Source: Pelomonas sp039929605 (GTDB lineage Bacteria > Pseudomonadota > Gammaproteobacteria > Burkholderiales > Burkholderiaceae_C). Taken from it: a stretch of 64,000 bases of DNA. A program made the translations under genes and the position numbers. Position 1 is the first letter of the stretch. Every line of letters starts with the position of its first letter. Shown here piece by piece: positions 33,853-42,907 of this stretch. The notes under the pieces are model-generated. The model was not told where the DNA came from and did not search any database. It saw only the letters and a list, made by a program, of their open reading frames with translations. The stretch is taken from contig NZ_JBDSQX010000182.1 of assembly GCF_039929605.1 (NCBI RefSeq), positions 1 through 64,000 on the forward strand, in the 5' to 3' direction.

Positions 33853-36657
33853 ACGAATCTCGGGCTTGCGGCCGATGGCTTCCAGCTGCGGCGCCACCTT
33901 GGCCTTGTCGCCCACGGCCACGACGATGAGCTGGGCCGGGTCCAGGTGCACCTTGGCCGCCTTCAACGCGGTGGCCGAGGTGACGGCGGCGTATTTCTTC
34001 GGCAGGTCGGTGATGGTGGACAGCGGCTGGCCGGTGGCCCAGTTGCTGGCGTAGCCGGAGACGACCGCCAGGTTGGTGTCGAACAGCCCCGGCAGCGACA
34101 GCAGCTGGGCGTTGCGCACGCGGTTCAGCTCGGCCGCGCCCATGGGCTTGGCGCGCATGCCTTCGATCTCCTTCCACATGTCGACCAGCGCGGCGCCGGT
34201 CACGTCGGTGCGCACGCTGCCGCGGATGCCGAACTGGCCGCGCTCGCGGCCCAGCGTGTAGCCGGAGTAGATGCCGTAGGTGTAGCCCTTGACCTCGCGC
34301 AGCTGGGTGTTGATGCGTGACGTGAACAGGCCGCCGAGCGCCGCGTTCATGACCTTGAGGGGCGCGGCGTCGGGCACGCCGGCGAAGGGGCCGGACGCGA
34401 CGACGGCCAGTGCCGTTTGCGGCGCACCGGGCTTGTCGATGACGACGGTGCGCACCGCGCTCGGCTTGGCCGCTGGCAGCGGATCCACCGCAGGCGCCCC
34501 ACCCTCGCCCTTCCAGGCGCCGAACAGCGGCTCGATCAACGCGCGCAGCTCGGCCTCGCTCAGGTCACCGGCCACCACCAGGGCCGCGCGTTCGGGCCGG
34601 TAATGCGCCTGCCAGAAACCGCGCAGCGCGGCGGCGTCCACGGCCTTGATGCTGGCCTCGGTGCCCAGCGGGTTCTCGGCCAGCGGGTGGCCGTCGCCGT
34701 AGGTCACGCGGTTGCCGACGGCGTTGGCCAGCAGCGGCGCCTGCTCACGCTGCTGCGCCAGCGCGGCCAGGCGCTGGGCCTTGAGCCGCTCGATCTCGGG
34801 CGCGGCGAAGGCGGGGTTCAGCGCCAGGTCGGCCAGCAGGGCCAGGCCCTCCTTGGCGGCAGCCTTGCGGCCGGAGAAGTCGACACGCGCTTCCTCCGGC
34901 GCGGCCTGGGCGCTCAGCGTGGCACCCAGCGCGGCGATGCCCTCGGCGATCTGCTGGGCGCTGCGGGTCGTCGTGCCCTCGGGCAGCATGGCGGCGGTAA
35001 AGCCGGCCAGGCCCGGCTTGTCGGCCGGGTTCACGGCCTGGCCGGCGCGCAGCACGAGGCTGGCGCTGACCAGCGGCAGGCCGGGCTTGGGCGAGTAGAT
35101 GACGGTCAGGCCGTTGGCGAGCGTGAAGCTTTGTGCCGCCGGCAGCGTCAGCGCCGTGGCCTTGGCGGCACCCGGCGGCTTGTTGCGCCAAGCCTCCAGC
35201 GCGTTCAGCGCCTCGCGCTCACCCTTGGCTGCCTGGGTCGGCACCGCCGGCGTGGCCACCTCGGCGGCCAGCACCTGCTCGCCCGGCTTGGCCAGCACGA
35301 CGACGCGGCTGTCCTTCTTCAGGAACCGGGCCACGGTGGCGCTCACGGCGGCGGGCGTCAGCTTGGCATAACGCGCCAAGTCCTGGCCCACGAAACCGGG
35401 GTCGCCGGTCATCTGGTTGTAGTGGTTGACGAGGTCGGCCAGCGACGAGACCTTCTCCATGCGCTGCAGCACCTGCGTCTCGATGGTCGCGCGGGCCTGG
35501 GCAAGCTCGGCGGCGGTGGGCGGCTCCTTGGCGAGCTTGTCGATCTCGGTGTCCACCAGCGTCTCGATCTCGTCCAGCGACGCACCCGGGCGGGCCACGA
35601 CCTCGATGTCGAACACCGAGCTGAGCGACTGCGAACCCTGGCCCACCTGCACGCTCTGCGCGAGCTGCTTGTCGCGCACCAGCAGGCCGTAGAGCCGGCT
35701 GGCCTTGCCGCCGCCCAGCACATGGGCGGCGATGTCCAGCTCGGCGTCGCCGGGCTTGTACATGGCCGGCGTGTGCCAAGCGAAGTTCAGCCGCGACAGT
35801 TCGATGCGGTCCGTCACGACGAGGCGGCGCTCCTTCGTGATCTCGGGCGTGGCCACGTTGACCGCAGGCGGCTTGGGGCCGGCCTTGAGCGTGCCGAAGT
35901 ACTTCAGCACCAGCGCCTTGGCCTGCTTCGGGTCGAAGTCGCCCGCCAGCACCAGCGTCGCGTTGTTGGGCCGGTAGTAGGTGCGGGCGAAATCCTTCAC
36001 GTCCTTGAGCTGGATGCCCTGGATGTCGGCATGCGAGCCGATGACCGAGGCGCGGTAGGGGTGGCCTTCCGGGTAGAGCGCCTGGTACATCGCCTCCTCG
36101 ACGATGCCGTAGGGCCGGTTCTCGTAGCTCTGGCGGCGCTCATTGCGCACCACGTCCTGCTGGTTGGCCAGCGACACGGCGTCAATCTCGTCGAACATCC
36201 AGCCCAGCATGTCGGCCTTCAGCCACAGGCCCTTCTCCAGTTGGTTGGCTGGCAGCGTGAAGAAGTAGTTGGTGCGGTCGAAGTTGGTGGAGCCGTTGGC
36301 ATCGGTGCCGCCGGCGGCGTCGACGAACTTGTCGAACTCGCCGCGCGGGACGTGCCGGCTGCCGGCAAACATCAGATGCTCGAAGAGGTGGGCAAAGCCC
36401 GTCTGGCCCTTGGCCTCGTTGCGCGGGCCGGCGTGCACCCACAGGTTGAAGGCCACCAGCGGCAGGCGGTGGTCTTGCACCAGGATGACCTCGAAGCCGT
36501 TGGGCAGGGTGTACTTTTCATGCCGGATGGCCAGCTGGCCGGCCTCGGTGCTGACGGCACCTTTGACTGCGGCTGCGGGCGCGCTCCAGGCGGGCAGGGA
36601 TAGCGCGCCAGCCAGAGCAAGCAGCGCGACGAGACGGCGGGGGGCAGGGGTATTCAT
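33838..36657 (-). CDS. M16 family zinc metallopeptidase, two-domain, exported
   Basis: A 939-residue protein with a signal peptide (LVALLALAGALSLPAWSA). The first M16 unit has the inverted zinc motif HLFEH at residues 90-94, with a further Glu in VVRNERRQSYENRPYG, and substrate-domain repeats follow. The second unit (from about residue 500, LANGLTVIYSPKPGLPLVSA) lacks HxxEH and is the inactive half, as in other fused M16 proteins. It should act as a periplasmic peptidase clamp on short peptides. The start at 36657 gives the signal peptide directly. It is the last gene of a minus-strand series after the AEC transporter (70 bp gap). Confidence 0.93.
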   Translation of the reverse strand: MNTPAPRRLVALLALAGALSLPAWSAPAAAVKGAVSTEAGQLAIRHEKYTLPNGFEVILVQDHRLPLVAFNLWVHAGPRNEAKGQTGFAHLFEHLMFAGSRHVPRGEFDKFVDAAGGTDANGSTNFDRTNYFFTLPANQLEKGLWLKADMLGWMFDEIDAVSLANQQDVVRNERRQSYENRPYGIVEEAMYQALYPEGHPYRASVIGSHADIQGIQLKDVKDFARTYYRPNNATLVLAGDFDPKQAKALVLKYFGTLKAGPKPPAVNVATPEITKERRLVVTDRIELSRLNFAWHTPAMYKPGDAELDIAAHVLGGGKASRLYGLLVRDKQLAQSVQVGQGSQSLSSVFDIEVVARPGASLDEIETLVDTEIDKLAKEPPTAAELAQARATIETQVLQRMEKVSSLADLVNHYNQMTGDPGFVGQDLARYAKLTPAAVSATVARFLKKDSRVVVLAKPGEQVLAAEVATPAVPTQAAKGEREALNALEAWRNKPPGAAKATALTLPAAQSFTLANGLTVIYSPKPGLPLVSASLVLRAGQAVNPADKPGLAGFTAAMLPEGTTTRSAQQIAEGIAALGATLSAQAAPEEARVDFSGRKAAAKEGLALLADLALNPAFAAPEIERLKAQRLAALAQQREQAPLLANAVGNRVTYGDGHPLAENPLGTEASIKAVDAAALRGFWQAHYRPERAALVVAGDLSEAELRALIEPLFGAWKGEGGAPAVDPLPAAKPSAVRTVVIDKPGAPQTALAVVASGPFAGVPDAAPLKVMNAALGGLFTSRINTQLREVKGYTYGIYSGYTLGRERGQFGIRGSVRTDVTGAALVDMWKEIEGMRAKPMGAAELNRVRNAQLLSLPGLFDTNLAVVSGYASNWATGQPLSTITDLPKKYAAVTSATALKAAKVHLDPAQLIVVAVGDKAKVAPQLEAIGRKPEIRSATE

Positions 36658-36727
36658 TCGTGGCGGTCCTCGATGGTCAATGCGTTGATTGGGCAGCAGA
36701 CTGAAGCGGCGGCAGAAGTGCCGATGG

Positions 36728-37711
36728 TCACCACGGCGAAATCCAGGCCAGCAGCGCCAGCCAGAGCGGCGCCGTGGCGACGTAGAGCACCGTCGACAGC
36801 ACCGTGGCCGCCGTCACTTCGGCCTCCATCGTGCGGTAGCGCTGCGCAAAGATCAGCGCGTTGGAGCCGGTCGGCAACGCCGCCATCATCACGATGACGG
36901 CCAGTGGCAGGCCGCTTAAGCCCAGGCCCCAATGTGCGATGCCCAGCACGACGGCGGGTATCAGCAGCAGCTTGGCGGCCACCAGCCCGGAGAGGCCGCG
37001 CCAGGACTTGGGCCAGCCGTAGTAGGCCAGCGACATGCCGATCAGCGTCAGGCACAGCGGCACGACGGCCGTGCCGAGGTTGAGCAGCACCTCGTCCAGC
37101 ACGGCGGGGATGGGCCAGCCGGTGGCGTTCCAGCTCAGGCCCGCCAGCACGGGCAGCACGACGGGGTGGATGACGGTGTTGCGCACCGTCTGCGCCAGCG
37201 TGGCGGCCAGGCTGCCGCCCTCGCGGCCGCGCGCCACGTCCAGCTCGACGAGGGCCGTCAGCAAGGTCAGGATGGTCAGCGCATGCAGGCTGACGACGGC
37301 GATGTGGATGGCCAGGCCCTGCTCACCGAACACGCCTGCGGCCACGGGCAGGCCCACCTGCAGCGTGTTGCCGAAGCCGGCCGTGATGGCCTTGACGCTG
37401 GGCGCCGTGACCGCCTCGCCCGGCTTGCGGCGCCAGCGCTCGAACAGATAGATGAGGAATACGACGACCAGCACCGGCGCGAAGAAGGCGAACAGGAAGG
37501 CCCAGGGCAGCGTGGCCGTGTCCAACCGCGCGGTGGTGCGAAAGAGCAGCGCCGGCACGAAGATGAAAAAGGCCGCGTTGGCCAGCACGCGAGCGGGGTC
37601 GCTGTCGCTACCGGCCTCGCCGCCGCCGAGCCAGCGCATGCGGCCGACGGCCCAGCCAATGGCCACGGCGACAAGAATGGCCAGCAGCTTGAACGCAATC
37701 GCCCAGGTCAT
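36728..37711 (-). CDS. AEC family transporter (auxin efflux carrier-like)
   Basis: A 327-residue membrane protein with about ten helices. The start at 37711 puts the first helix (FKLLAILVAVAIGWAVGRM) at the N-terminus; the longer open frame upstream reads through an R1 repeat. Characteristic features are NAAFFIFVPALLFRTTA early and the second half LIGMSLAYYGWPKSW, then LPTGSNALIFAQRY. Bacterial AEC proteins export or take up small organic acids such as malate. The histidine kinase gene lies upstream on the same strand, 156 bp away, and may or may not control it. Confidence 0.88.
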   Translation of the reverse strand: MTWAIAFKLLAILVAVAIGWAVGRMRWLGGGEAGSDSDPARVLANAAFFIFVPALLFRTTARLDTATLPWAFLFAFFAPVLVVVFLIYLFERWRRKPGEAVTAPSVKAITAGFGNTLQVGLPVAAGVFGEQGLAIHIAVVSLHALTILTLLTALVELDVARGREGGSLAATLAQTVRNTVIHPVVLPVLAGLSWNATGWPIPAVLDEVLLNLGTAVVPLCLTLIGMSLAYYGWPKSWRGLSGLVAAKLLLIPAVVLGIAHWGLGLSGLPLAVIVMMAALPTGSNALIFAQRYRTMEAEVTAATVLSTVLYVATAPLWLALLAWISPW

Positions 37712-37748
37712 GGCAGTGACCCCTGGCGCCGCGCGCCAACAAAGGCAG

Positions 37749-37842
37749 AAACACAGCCACAGAGACACAGAGGCACAGAGACAGCGGCACGCCCTCGCGA
37801 CTTCTCTATTTCTCTGTGTCTCTGTGCCTCTGTGGCTGTGTT
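37749..37842. repeat. R1 hairpin repeat, copy 3
   Basis: Left arm AACACAGCCACAGAGACACA, right arm ending CTCTGTGCCTCTGTGGCTGT. It is the longest copy, with a 30-base centre. It lies between the histidine kinase and AEC transporter genes, both on the minus strand. Confidence 0.85.
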
Positions 37843-37867
37843 CATGACCCCGATGATCAACGCCGCT

Positions 37868-39733
37868 TCAGGCCAACGCCAACAGCAGCTCAAATGAAAA
37901 ACTGCTCCCCTGCCCCGCCGTGCTCTGCACCAGGATCTGGCTGCCCATCAGGCGCACGAGCTGCTGGCTGATGGACAGGCCCAGCCCCGTGCCGCCGAGA
38001 TGGCGCGAGGCCTCGGAGACCTGCTCGAAGGCCTTGAAGAGCCGCGCCTGCTGGGCCGGCGTCATGCCGATGCCGCTGTCCGTCACGCCAAAGCGCAGCC
38101 GCACCTGGCCGGCCTGGGTGGGCTCCATCACGGCGGCCGACAGGCTGACGGTGCCGCTGTCGGTGAACTTCACCGCGTTGGACAGCAGGTTGAGCAACAC
38201 CTGGCGCAGGCGCTGCCCGTCCACCAGCACGTGCACGGGCAGGCGCGGGTCCACGTCGAGCGCAAAGGTCAGGTTCTTCTGCTCGGCGCGCAGGCGCACG
38301 CTGTCGCAGGCCATGTCGAGCAGCGCTCGCAGGTCCACAGCGGCAGGCTTCAAGCTCACCTTGCCGGCCTCGATGCTGGCCATGTCGAGCACGTCGTTGA
38401 TGAGCTCCAGCAAATGCAGGCCCGAGTCGCGCATCAGCTGCAGGCGCGTCTGCTGCGGCGCGGGCACGCGCGCGTCCATCTGCATCAGCTGCGTGAAGCC
38501 GAGGATGGCGTTCAGCGGCGTGCGGAACTCGTGGCTCATGGTCGCCAGGAAGCGGCCCTTGGCCTGGTTGCCGGCCTCGGCGCGCAGCTTGGCCTCGCTG
38601 AGTTCGGCGGTGCGCTCGTTCACCAGGTCTTCCAGATGGTCGCGGTGGCGCGTCAGCTCGGCCTCGGCCTGGCGGCGCAGCGAGATGTCGATCACCATGC
38701 CCTCGATGCGCCGCTGGCCGCCCTCGGCTTCCACCCAGTGGGCGCTCAGCTCCACCCACAGCGGCCGGCCTGCCGCGCCGCGTAGCTGCAACTGCGCCTG
38801 CTGCACCTTGCCCTGCTCGTTCATGAGGGCGGACACGCGCAGCATCTCGTCGCGGTCGATGCCGGTCACCTCGCGCAGCCGCCGGCCCACCGGGCTTATC
38901 GTGCCCAGGCCCAGCATCTGCGTGAAAGCGCGGTTCATGCCCAGCACGCAGCCCTTGGCGTCGGCCTGGAAGATGCCCTCGGTCGCGTTCTCGAACAGGC
39001 TGCGGTAGCGCGCCTCGCTGGCGCGCAGGCCCTGGGAGCTGAGCTGCACCTGATCGGCGGCGCTGCGCAGCTTCAGGCTCATGGCGTTGAAGCGCGTCGT
39101 CAGCTCGCCGATCTCGTCGGCATGCTCGACCTCCTCCTGCGCGCCGAGGTCGCCCGTGGCCACGCGCTGCGCCAGGGCGCCCAGCCGCGCCACGGGCCGG
39201 CGCACCAGCCAGTGCACGAGCAACGAGGTGGCAATGACGATGCCGATGACGACGACGGCCAGCAGCTCAACGACGAAGAGCCGCGTACGGCGGATCTGCT
39301 CGTCGATGCGGTCACGTGTGAAGGTCAGTACCGCCGAGGCCACCTGGGCGCCGGGGGCGTCTGCTGCGGGCTGGTAGGTGATGGGGAACTCGCGCTTGAG
39401 CGAGCCGCTGGCGGCGTGGTCGCGCTCGCGCCTGCCCTGGCCGCCGGGCAGGCCCAGGCCCTTGAGCTCGATGCCATGCACCTCGGGGTCGGCCATGACG
39501 GCATCGAGCAGGTTTTCGATGGCGACGAGGTCGAGGTTCCAGATCGGCCCGGCGAGGCCCCGCTCGACGAGGCCGGCCATGCGCGCCTCGCGCTGGCGCA
39601 GGCCCTGCATGAGGGCGTCTTCCTCGTAGGACGTCCACGTGAAACCCACCACGAGGACGAGCAGGCTGGCGACCAGCGCGATGCCGGCCGTCAGGCGCGT
39701 CTGTATGCCGATGCTCAACGGCGCCAACACCAT
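37868..39733 (-). CDS. Membrane sensor histidine kinase with HAMP and PAS domains
   Basis: A 621-residue kinase; the ATG at 39733 follows AGGAGG. In order: a first helix (GIALVASLLVLVVGFTW), a periplasmic domain of about 110 residues, a second helix (LLAVVVIGIVIATSLLVHWLV), HAMP, a PAS domain (RYRSLFENATEGIFQAD), then a coiled segment. The H-box is ATMSHEFRTPLNAILGFTQL; the ATPase domain has LLNLLSNAVKFTDSG, VTDSGIGM and GTGLGLSISQQLV. No response regulator gene is adjacent, so the partner is elsewhere. It is upstream of an AEC transporter gene and may sense a small acid (inference). Confidence 0.92.
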   Translation of the reverse strand: MVLAPLSIGIQTRLTAGIALVASLLVLVVGFTWTSYEEDALMQGLRQREARMAGLVERGLAGPIWNLDLVAIENLLDAVMADPEVHGIELKGLGLPGGQGRRERDHAASGSLKREFPITYQPAADAPGAQVASAVLTFTRDRIDEQIRRTRLFVVELLAVVVIGIVIATSLLVHWLVRRPVARLGALAQRVATGDLGAQEEVEHADEIGELTTRFNAMSLKLRSAADQVQLSSQGLRASEARYRSLFENATEGIFQADAKGCVLGMNRAFTQMLGLGTISPVGRRLREVTGIDRDEMLRVSALMNEQGKVQQAQLQLRGAAGRPLWVELSAHWVEAEGGQRRIEGMVIDISLRRQAEAELTRHRDHLEDLVNERTAELSEAKLRAEAGNQAKGRFLATMSHEFRTPLNAILGFTQLMQMDARVPAPQQTRLQLMRDSGLHLLELINDVLDMASIEAGKVSLKPAAVDLRALLDMACDSVRLRAEQKNLTFALDVDPRLPVHVLVDGQRLRQVLLNLLSNAVKFTDSGTVSLSAAVMEPTQAGQVRLRFGVTDSGIGMTPAQQARLFKAFEQVSEASRHLGGTGLGLSISQQLVRLMGSQILVQSTAGQGSSFSFELLLALA

Positions 39734-39844
39734 CCGCTCTCCTCCTGACGCCGTGCTGAGGCGCCGCGAGGCGAGCATAGTGGCATTTGGGCCGGTATCA
39801 GCCGCCTCGCTTTCGCGGCATCCTCGACGCATGGATTGAGCTAT

Positions 39845-40065
39845 TGCGGGCCGAGCGCCGGGCTGCCATGGGCCAGAGGCCCATGGCCTGTCGTAGGCAC
39901 AAGCAGTCCGCAGGGACTGCTTGTGTCCGACTCCAGTTCACCAAGCCGGCCCGTCATGGCGATGTGCTCGCGGCTCAATGCCGCGAGCATCGCTGTCCCC
40001 CCGGGGGACCGACTAGGCTTGCCCGCGTACAGCAGGGCAAGGCTGGGCGAGGGGCTCACCTTCAT
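39845..40065 (+). repeat. R2 repeat, copy 4 (long form with nested hairpin)
   Basis: It starts GCGGGCCGAGCGCCGGGCTG and ends GGGCGAGGGGCTCACCTTCA, matching both ends of copy 1. Inserted near its start is the module also seen as copy 3, with the strong hairpin ACAAGCAGTCCGCAGGGACT. It fills most of the gene-free 333 bp between 39734 and 40066 and ends next to the stop of the DUF2975 gene. Confidence 0.75.
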
Positions 40066-40066
40066 T

Positions 40067-40615
40067 TCAGACGAACTGAGAGTTCTCGTCGGCGACACGG
40101 GCGGCTTCGAGCACCACCTGCGCCAGCGCCAGCAGCAGCAGCCCGAACAGCAGCGCGAGGTAGTGATCCGACGACAGGCCGAACCAGAACTGGCGTTCGC
40201 CCTTGCCGTTGCCCCAGGTCACCGCCAGGATGGCCAGCGTTTGGCCCAGCGGCTGCGCGGCGGCCATGGCGCACAGGCCCAGGCCCAGGCGGCGCAGGTG
40301 CTGGGCCGGCTGGCGCGCCAGCAGCTCGCCCTGGGCAAAGCAACCGAACAGCGCCCACATCTGCCACAGCGCGAACAGGCTCACCGTGGTGGGCACCATG
40401 GAGGCCGCCAAGCCCCAGAGCCGCGAGCTCATGTCGAGCTGCAGTTTGCTGAGGTTCCAGGTGCGTGCCGCCACCTCGGCCACCCATTCGGGCTGGGCCC
40501 AGAAAATGAAGGGCAGGGTGCCGATGACGACGACGCCGAACAGGCACAGCAGCCGCACGATCCAGGCCAGGCGGCGGATGCGCCGCAGACCGTCGGCGGA
40601 GAAGGAGTCGGGCAT
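40067..40615 (-). CDS. DUF2975-like membrane protein
   Basis: A 182-residue protein from the ATG at 40615 with four predicted helices: LAWIVRLLCLFGVVVIGTLPFIF, LAASMVPTTVSLFALWQMW, LCAMAAAQPLGQTLAILAVTW and LALLFGLLLLALAQVVLEAA. The loop FAQGELLARQPAQHLRRLG and the C-terminus AARVADENSQFV are similar to DUF2975 proteins, which often accompany a small helix-turn-helix gene; no such partner is here. It is divergent from ybaK; the 88 bp between the two starts are unusually AT-rich and should hold the promoters. Function unknown. Confidence 0.7.
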   Translation of the reverse strand: MPDSFSADGLRRIRRLAWIVRLLCLFGVVVIGTLPFIFWAQPEWVAEVAARTWNLSKLQLDMSSRLWGLAASMVPTTVSLFALWQMWALFGCFAQGELLARQPAQHLRRLGLGLCAMAAAQPLGQTLAILAVTWGNGKGERQFWFGLSSDHYLALLFGLLLLALAQVVLEAARVADENSQFV

Positions 40616-40703
40616 GGCGGTCTTTGTAAAACAGGAAAACTTACTGTAAAACAATAATTGATTGCCGTTAAGAAGAAAGTAAAGCGCGTCCGAGAATTGC
40701 GGC

Positions 40704-41198
40704 ATGAGCAAGAAGACCCCCCACGTCAGCGAGACCCCCGCCACCCAGCAGCTCAGGCGCGCCGGCGTCGCTTTCACCGAGCATGTCTACGACTACGTCG
40801 AGCACGGCGGCACGGCCGAGTCCGCGAAGCAGCTCGGCGTGGACGAGCACGCCGTCGTCAAGACGCTGGTGATGCAGGACGAGAAGGCCGAGCCGCTGAT
40901 CGTGCTGATGCATGGCGACTGCAGCGTCAGCCTGAAGGAGCTCGCGCGGCAGATCCCGTGCAAGAAGGTGGAGCCCTGCAAGCACGACGTCGCGCAGCGG
41001 CACAGCGGCTACCAGGTGGGCGGCACGTCGCCGTTCGGCGTGCGCAAGGCCATGCCGGTGTTCGTCGAGGCGACCATCCTGGAGCTGGACAAGATCTGCA
41101 TCAACGGCGGGCGGCGCGGTTACCTCGTCGGCATCGCGCCGCAGGTGCTGACTGAGCTGCTCGGCGCCCGGACCGTGCACTGCGCGAACCGAGGCTGA
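40704..41198 (+). CDS. ybaK: YbaK/EbsC-type Cys-tRNA(Pro) deacylase
   Basis: A 164-residue protein of the YbaK/ProX family that removes cysteine from mischarged tRNA(Pro). Recognisable features are TPATQQLRRAGVAFTEHVYDY at the start, KTLVMQDEKAEPLIVLMHGD with the substrate-contacting Lys, GYQVGGTSPFGVRKAMPVFVE and INGGRRGYLVGIAP. Length and motif order match the family. It is followed by an MgtC-like gene 29 bp downstream; no functional link is evident. Confidence 0.92.
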   Translation: MSKKTPHVSETPATQQLRRAGVAFTEHVYDYVEHGGTAESAKQLGVDEHAVVKTLVMQDEKAEPLIVLMHGDCSVSLKELARQIPCKKVEPCKHDVAQRHSGYQVGGTSPFGVRKAMPVFVEATILELDKICINGGRRGYLVGIAPQVLTELLGARTVHCANRG

Positions 41199-41227
41199 CG
41201 CAGGCGCCCCGTTTGCCGAGGCGCCGG

Positions 41228-41701
41228 ATGTGGCAAACCATCTTCGACACCCTGCGCTCCGAGTTCTCCGATGCCCCCGACGCTGAACAGGCCACGCGCA
41301 TCCTCACGCGGCTGCTGCTGGCGGCGCTGTTGGGCGGCGTGCTGGGCTATGAGCGCGAGCAGAAGGGCAAGGCGGCCGGCATTCGCACCCACATGCTGGT
41401 GGCCATGGGATCCGCCCTCTTTGTGCTGGTGCCGCAACTTGGCGGCATGGCCGAGGGCGATCTGAGCCGCGTCATCCAGGGCGTCGTCACCGGCATCGGC
41501 TTCCTTGGCGCGGGCGCCATCATCAAGAACCGCAGCGAGGAAGACGTGCAGGGCCTGACAACAGCCGCCGGCATCTGGATGACCGCCGCCATCGGCGTGG
41601 CCTGCGGCCTGGGTCGGGAATCGACAGCGGTGTTGAGTGCGCTGCTGGCGCTGGTGGTGCTGGCGGTGGTGCCGCGCCTGGTGGGCCGGGACCGGCACTG
41701 A
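41228..41701 (+). CDS. MgtC/SapB family membrane protein
   Basis: A 157-residue membrane protein. The MgtC hallmark is visible: TRLLLAALLGGVLGYEREQKGKAAGIRTHMLVAMGSALF, then GIGFLGAGAIIKNRSEEDVQGLTTAAGIWM and a final helix LSALLALVVLAVVPRLVG. The short form lacks the C-terminal soluble domain of virulence MgtC, as in many environmental bacteria. A TTG five codons upstream is an alternative start. Likely in the inner membrane; the role (magnesium stress or ATP synthase modulation in relatives) cannot be decided. Confidence 0.88.
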   Translation: MWQTIFDTLRSEFSDAPDAEQATRILTRLLLAALLGGVLGYEREQKGKAAGIRTHMLVAMGSALFVLVPQLGGMAEGDLSRVIQGVVTGIGFLGAGAIIKNRSEEDVQGLTTAAGIWMTAAIGVACGLGRESTAVLSALLALVVLAVVPRLVGRDRH

Positions 41702-41805
41702 AGCGGCTTGCACGGCCTTGTCCTACCGCCCCGTCGCGTCACCCCTGACGAGTGACCGGCGGGGCGCTCCGCAAACTCATGTGGATGTCGACACGAACCG
41801 AGGCC

Positions 41806-42117
41806 ATGAGCGGTCTGGAGACGCTGGACCTCGCGTATGCCCGGCTCGAAGAGGTGCTGCCCGCATGGGCGGCTCGGTGGCTGGCCTGGTTGCGCAGCCC
41901 GCGGGGCATCTGGCTGCGCATCCCGGCGGCGCTGCTGTGCTTCGTGGCCGCCGCCTTCTGGTTCATGCCCATCATCGGCATCGAGTGGTTGCCCGTGGGC
42001 TTGCTGTTGCTGGCCGAGGACGTGCCCTTCCTGCGCAAGCCAGTGGGCCAATTCATCCTGTTCCTGCTGGCGCAGGCGCGGCGCTTGCAGGCCTGGTGGC
42101 AGGCACGGCGCCACTGA
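41806..42117 (+). CDS. Small hypothetical membrane protein
   Basis: A 103-residue frame (ATG at 41806; earlier ATGs at 41779 and 41785). The protein has an amphipathic N-terminus (LDLAYARLEEVLPAWAARWLAWL), two hydrophobic stretches (IPAALLCFVAAAFWFMPIIG and LPVGLLLLAEDVPFL) and a basic C-terminus. Similar small proteins of unknown role occur in other Burkholderiales, from memory. It lies between the MgtC-like gene and plsY on the same strand. Confidence 0.65.
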   Translation: MSGLETLDLAYARLEEVLPAWAARWLAWLRSPRGIWLRIPAALLCFVAAAFWFMPIIGIEWLPVGLLLLAEDVPFLRKPVGQFILFLLAQARRLQAWWQARRH

Positions 42118-42176
42118 CCTGCGACCGACCCGCCACTGACCGGCGTGCCCGGCGGCCTGCATGACAATCCGGCCCC

Positions 42177-42902
42177 ATGCAAATCGCTCTGCAAAACGTC
42201 CTTCCCCTGCTGGCCGCGCTCGCCGGCTACCTGATCGGCTCGCTGTCTTTCGCCGTCATCATCAGCCGCGCGATGGGCCTGTCCGACCCGCGCTCCTACG
42301 GCTCCGGCAACCCCGGCGCCACCAATGTGCTGCGCTCGGGCAACAAGGCCGCGGCCGTGTTGACGCTGGTGCTCGACGCCCTCAAGGGCTATCTGCCGGT
42401 GCTGGCCGTGCTGGTCTGGGGCCCGCGCTACGGGCTCGGGGAAGGCACGGCGGCCCTCGTCGGCCTGGCAGCCTTCCTCGGCCATCTCTACCCGGTGTTC
42501 TTCCGCTTCCAGGGCGGCAAGGGCGTGGCCACGGCAGCCGGTGTCATCTTCGGGCTGAACCCGCTGCTGGGGATTGCGACGCTGGCGACATGGCTCATCA
42601 TTGCCTGGTTCAGCCGCTACTCGTCCCTCGCGGCCATCGTGTCGGCTGCCTTCGCGCCGATGTTTCAGTTGCTGATTTGGGAAGCCGGCCCCACCGCGTT
42701 GGCGCTGATCATCATGGGCCTGCTGCTGGTGTGGCGCCACCAGGCCAACATCAAGAAACTGCTGGCCGGCACCGAGAGCAGGCTCGGCGCCAAGGCGGCT
42801 GCGCCGCCGCCCGGCGCCAGCAAGAAACATCCGCACGGCACCGGCGCGGTCAACAAAAAGACGGCCGCCAGTCATTCCCACCATCACCCCAAGAAAAAGT
42901 GA
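42177..42902 (+). CDS. plsY: Glycerol-3-phosphate acyltransferase PlsY with His/Lys-rich tail
   Basis: A membrane acyltransferase that uses acyl phosphate to make lysophosphatidic acid in phospholipid synthesis. PlsY motifs are clear: GYLIGSLSFAVIISR, GSGNPGATNVLRSGNKAAA, and HLYPVFFRFQGGKGVATAAGV. The enzyme core ends near residue 205; the last 35 residues (KAAAPPPGASKKHPHGTG, then SHSHHHPKKK) are a His/Lys-rich extension beyond the usual family length of about 200. The tail could bind metal or be disordered and neutral. RidA follows 5 bp later. Confidence 0.93.
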   Translation: MQIALQNVLPLLAALAGYLIGSLSFAVIISRAMGLSDPRSYGSGNPGATNVLRSGNKAAAVLTLVLDALKGYLPVLAVLVWGPRYGLGEGTAALVGLAAFLGHLYPVFFRFQGGKGVATAAGVIFGLNPLLGIATLATWLIIAWFSRYSSLAAIVSAAFAPMFQLLIWEAGPTALALIIMGLLLVWRHQANIKKLLAGTESRLGAKAAAPPPGASKKHPHGTGAVNKKTAASHSHHHPKKK

Positions 42903-42907
42903 CTCCC

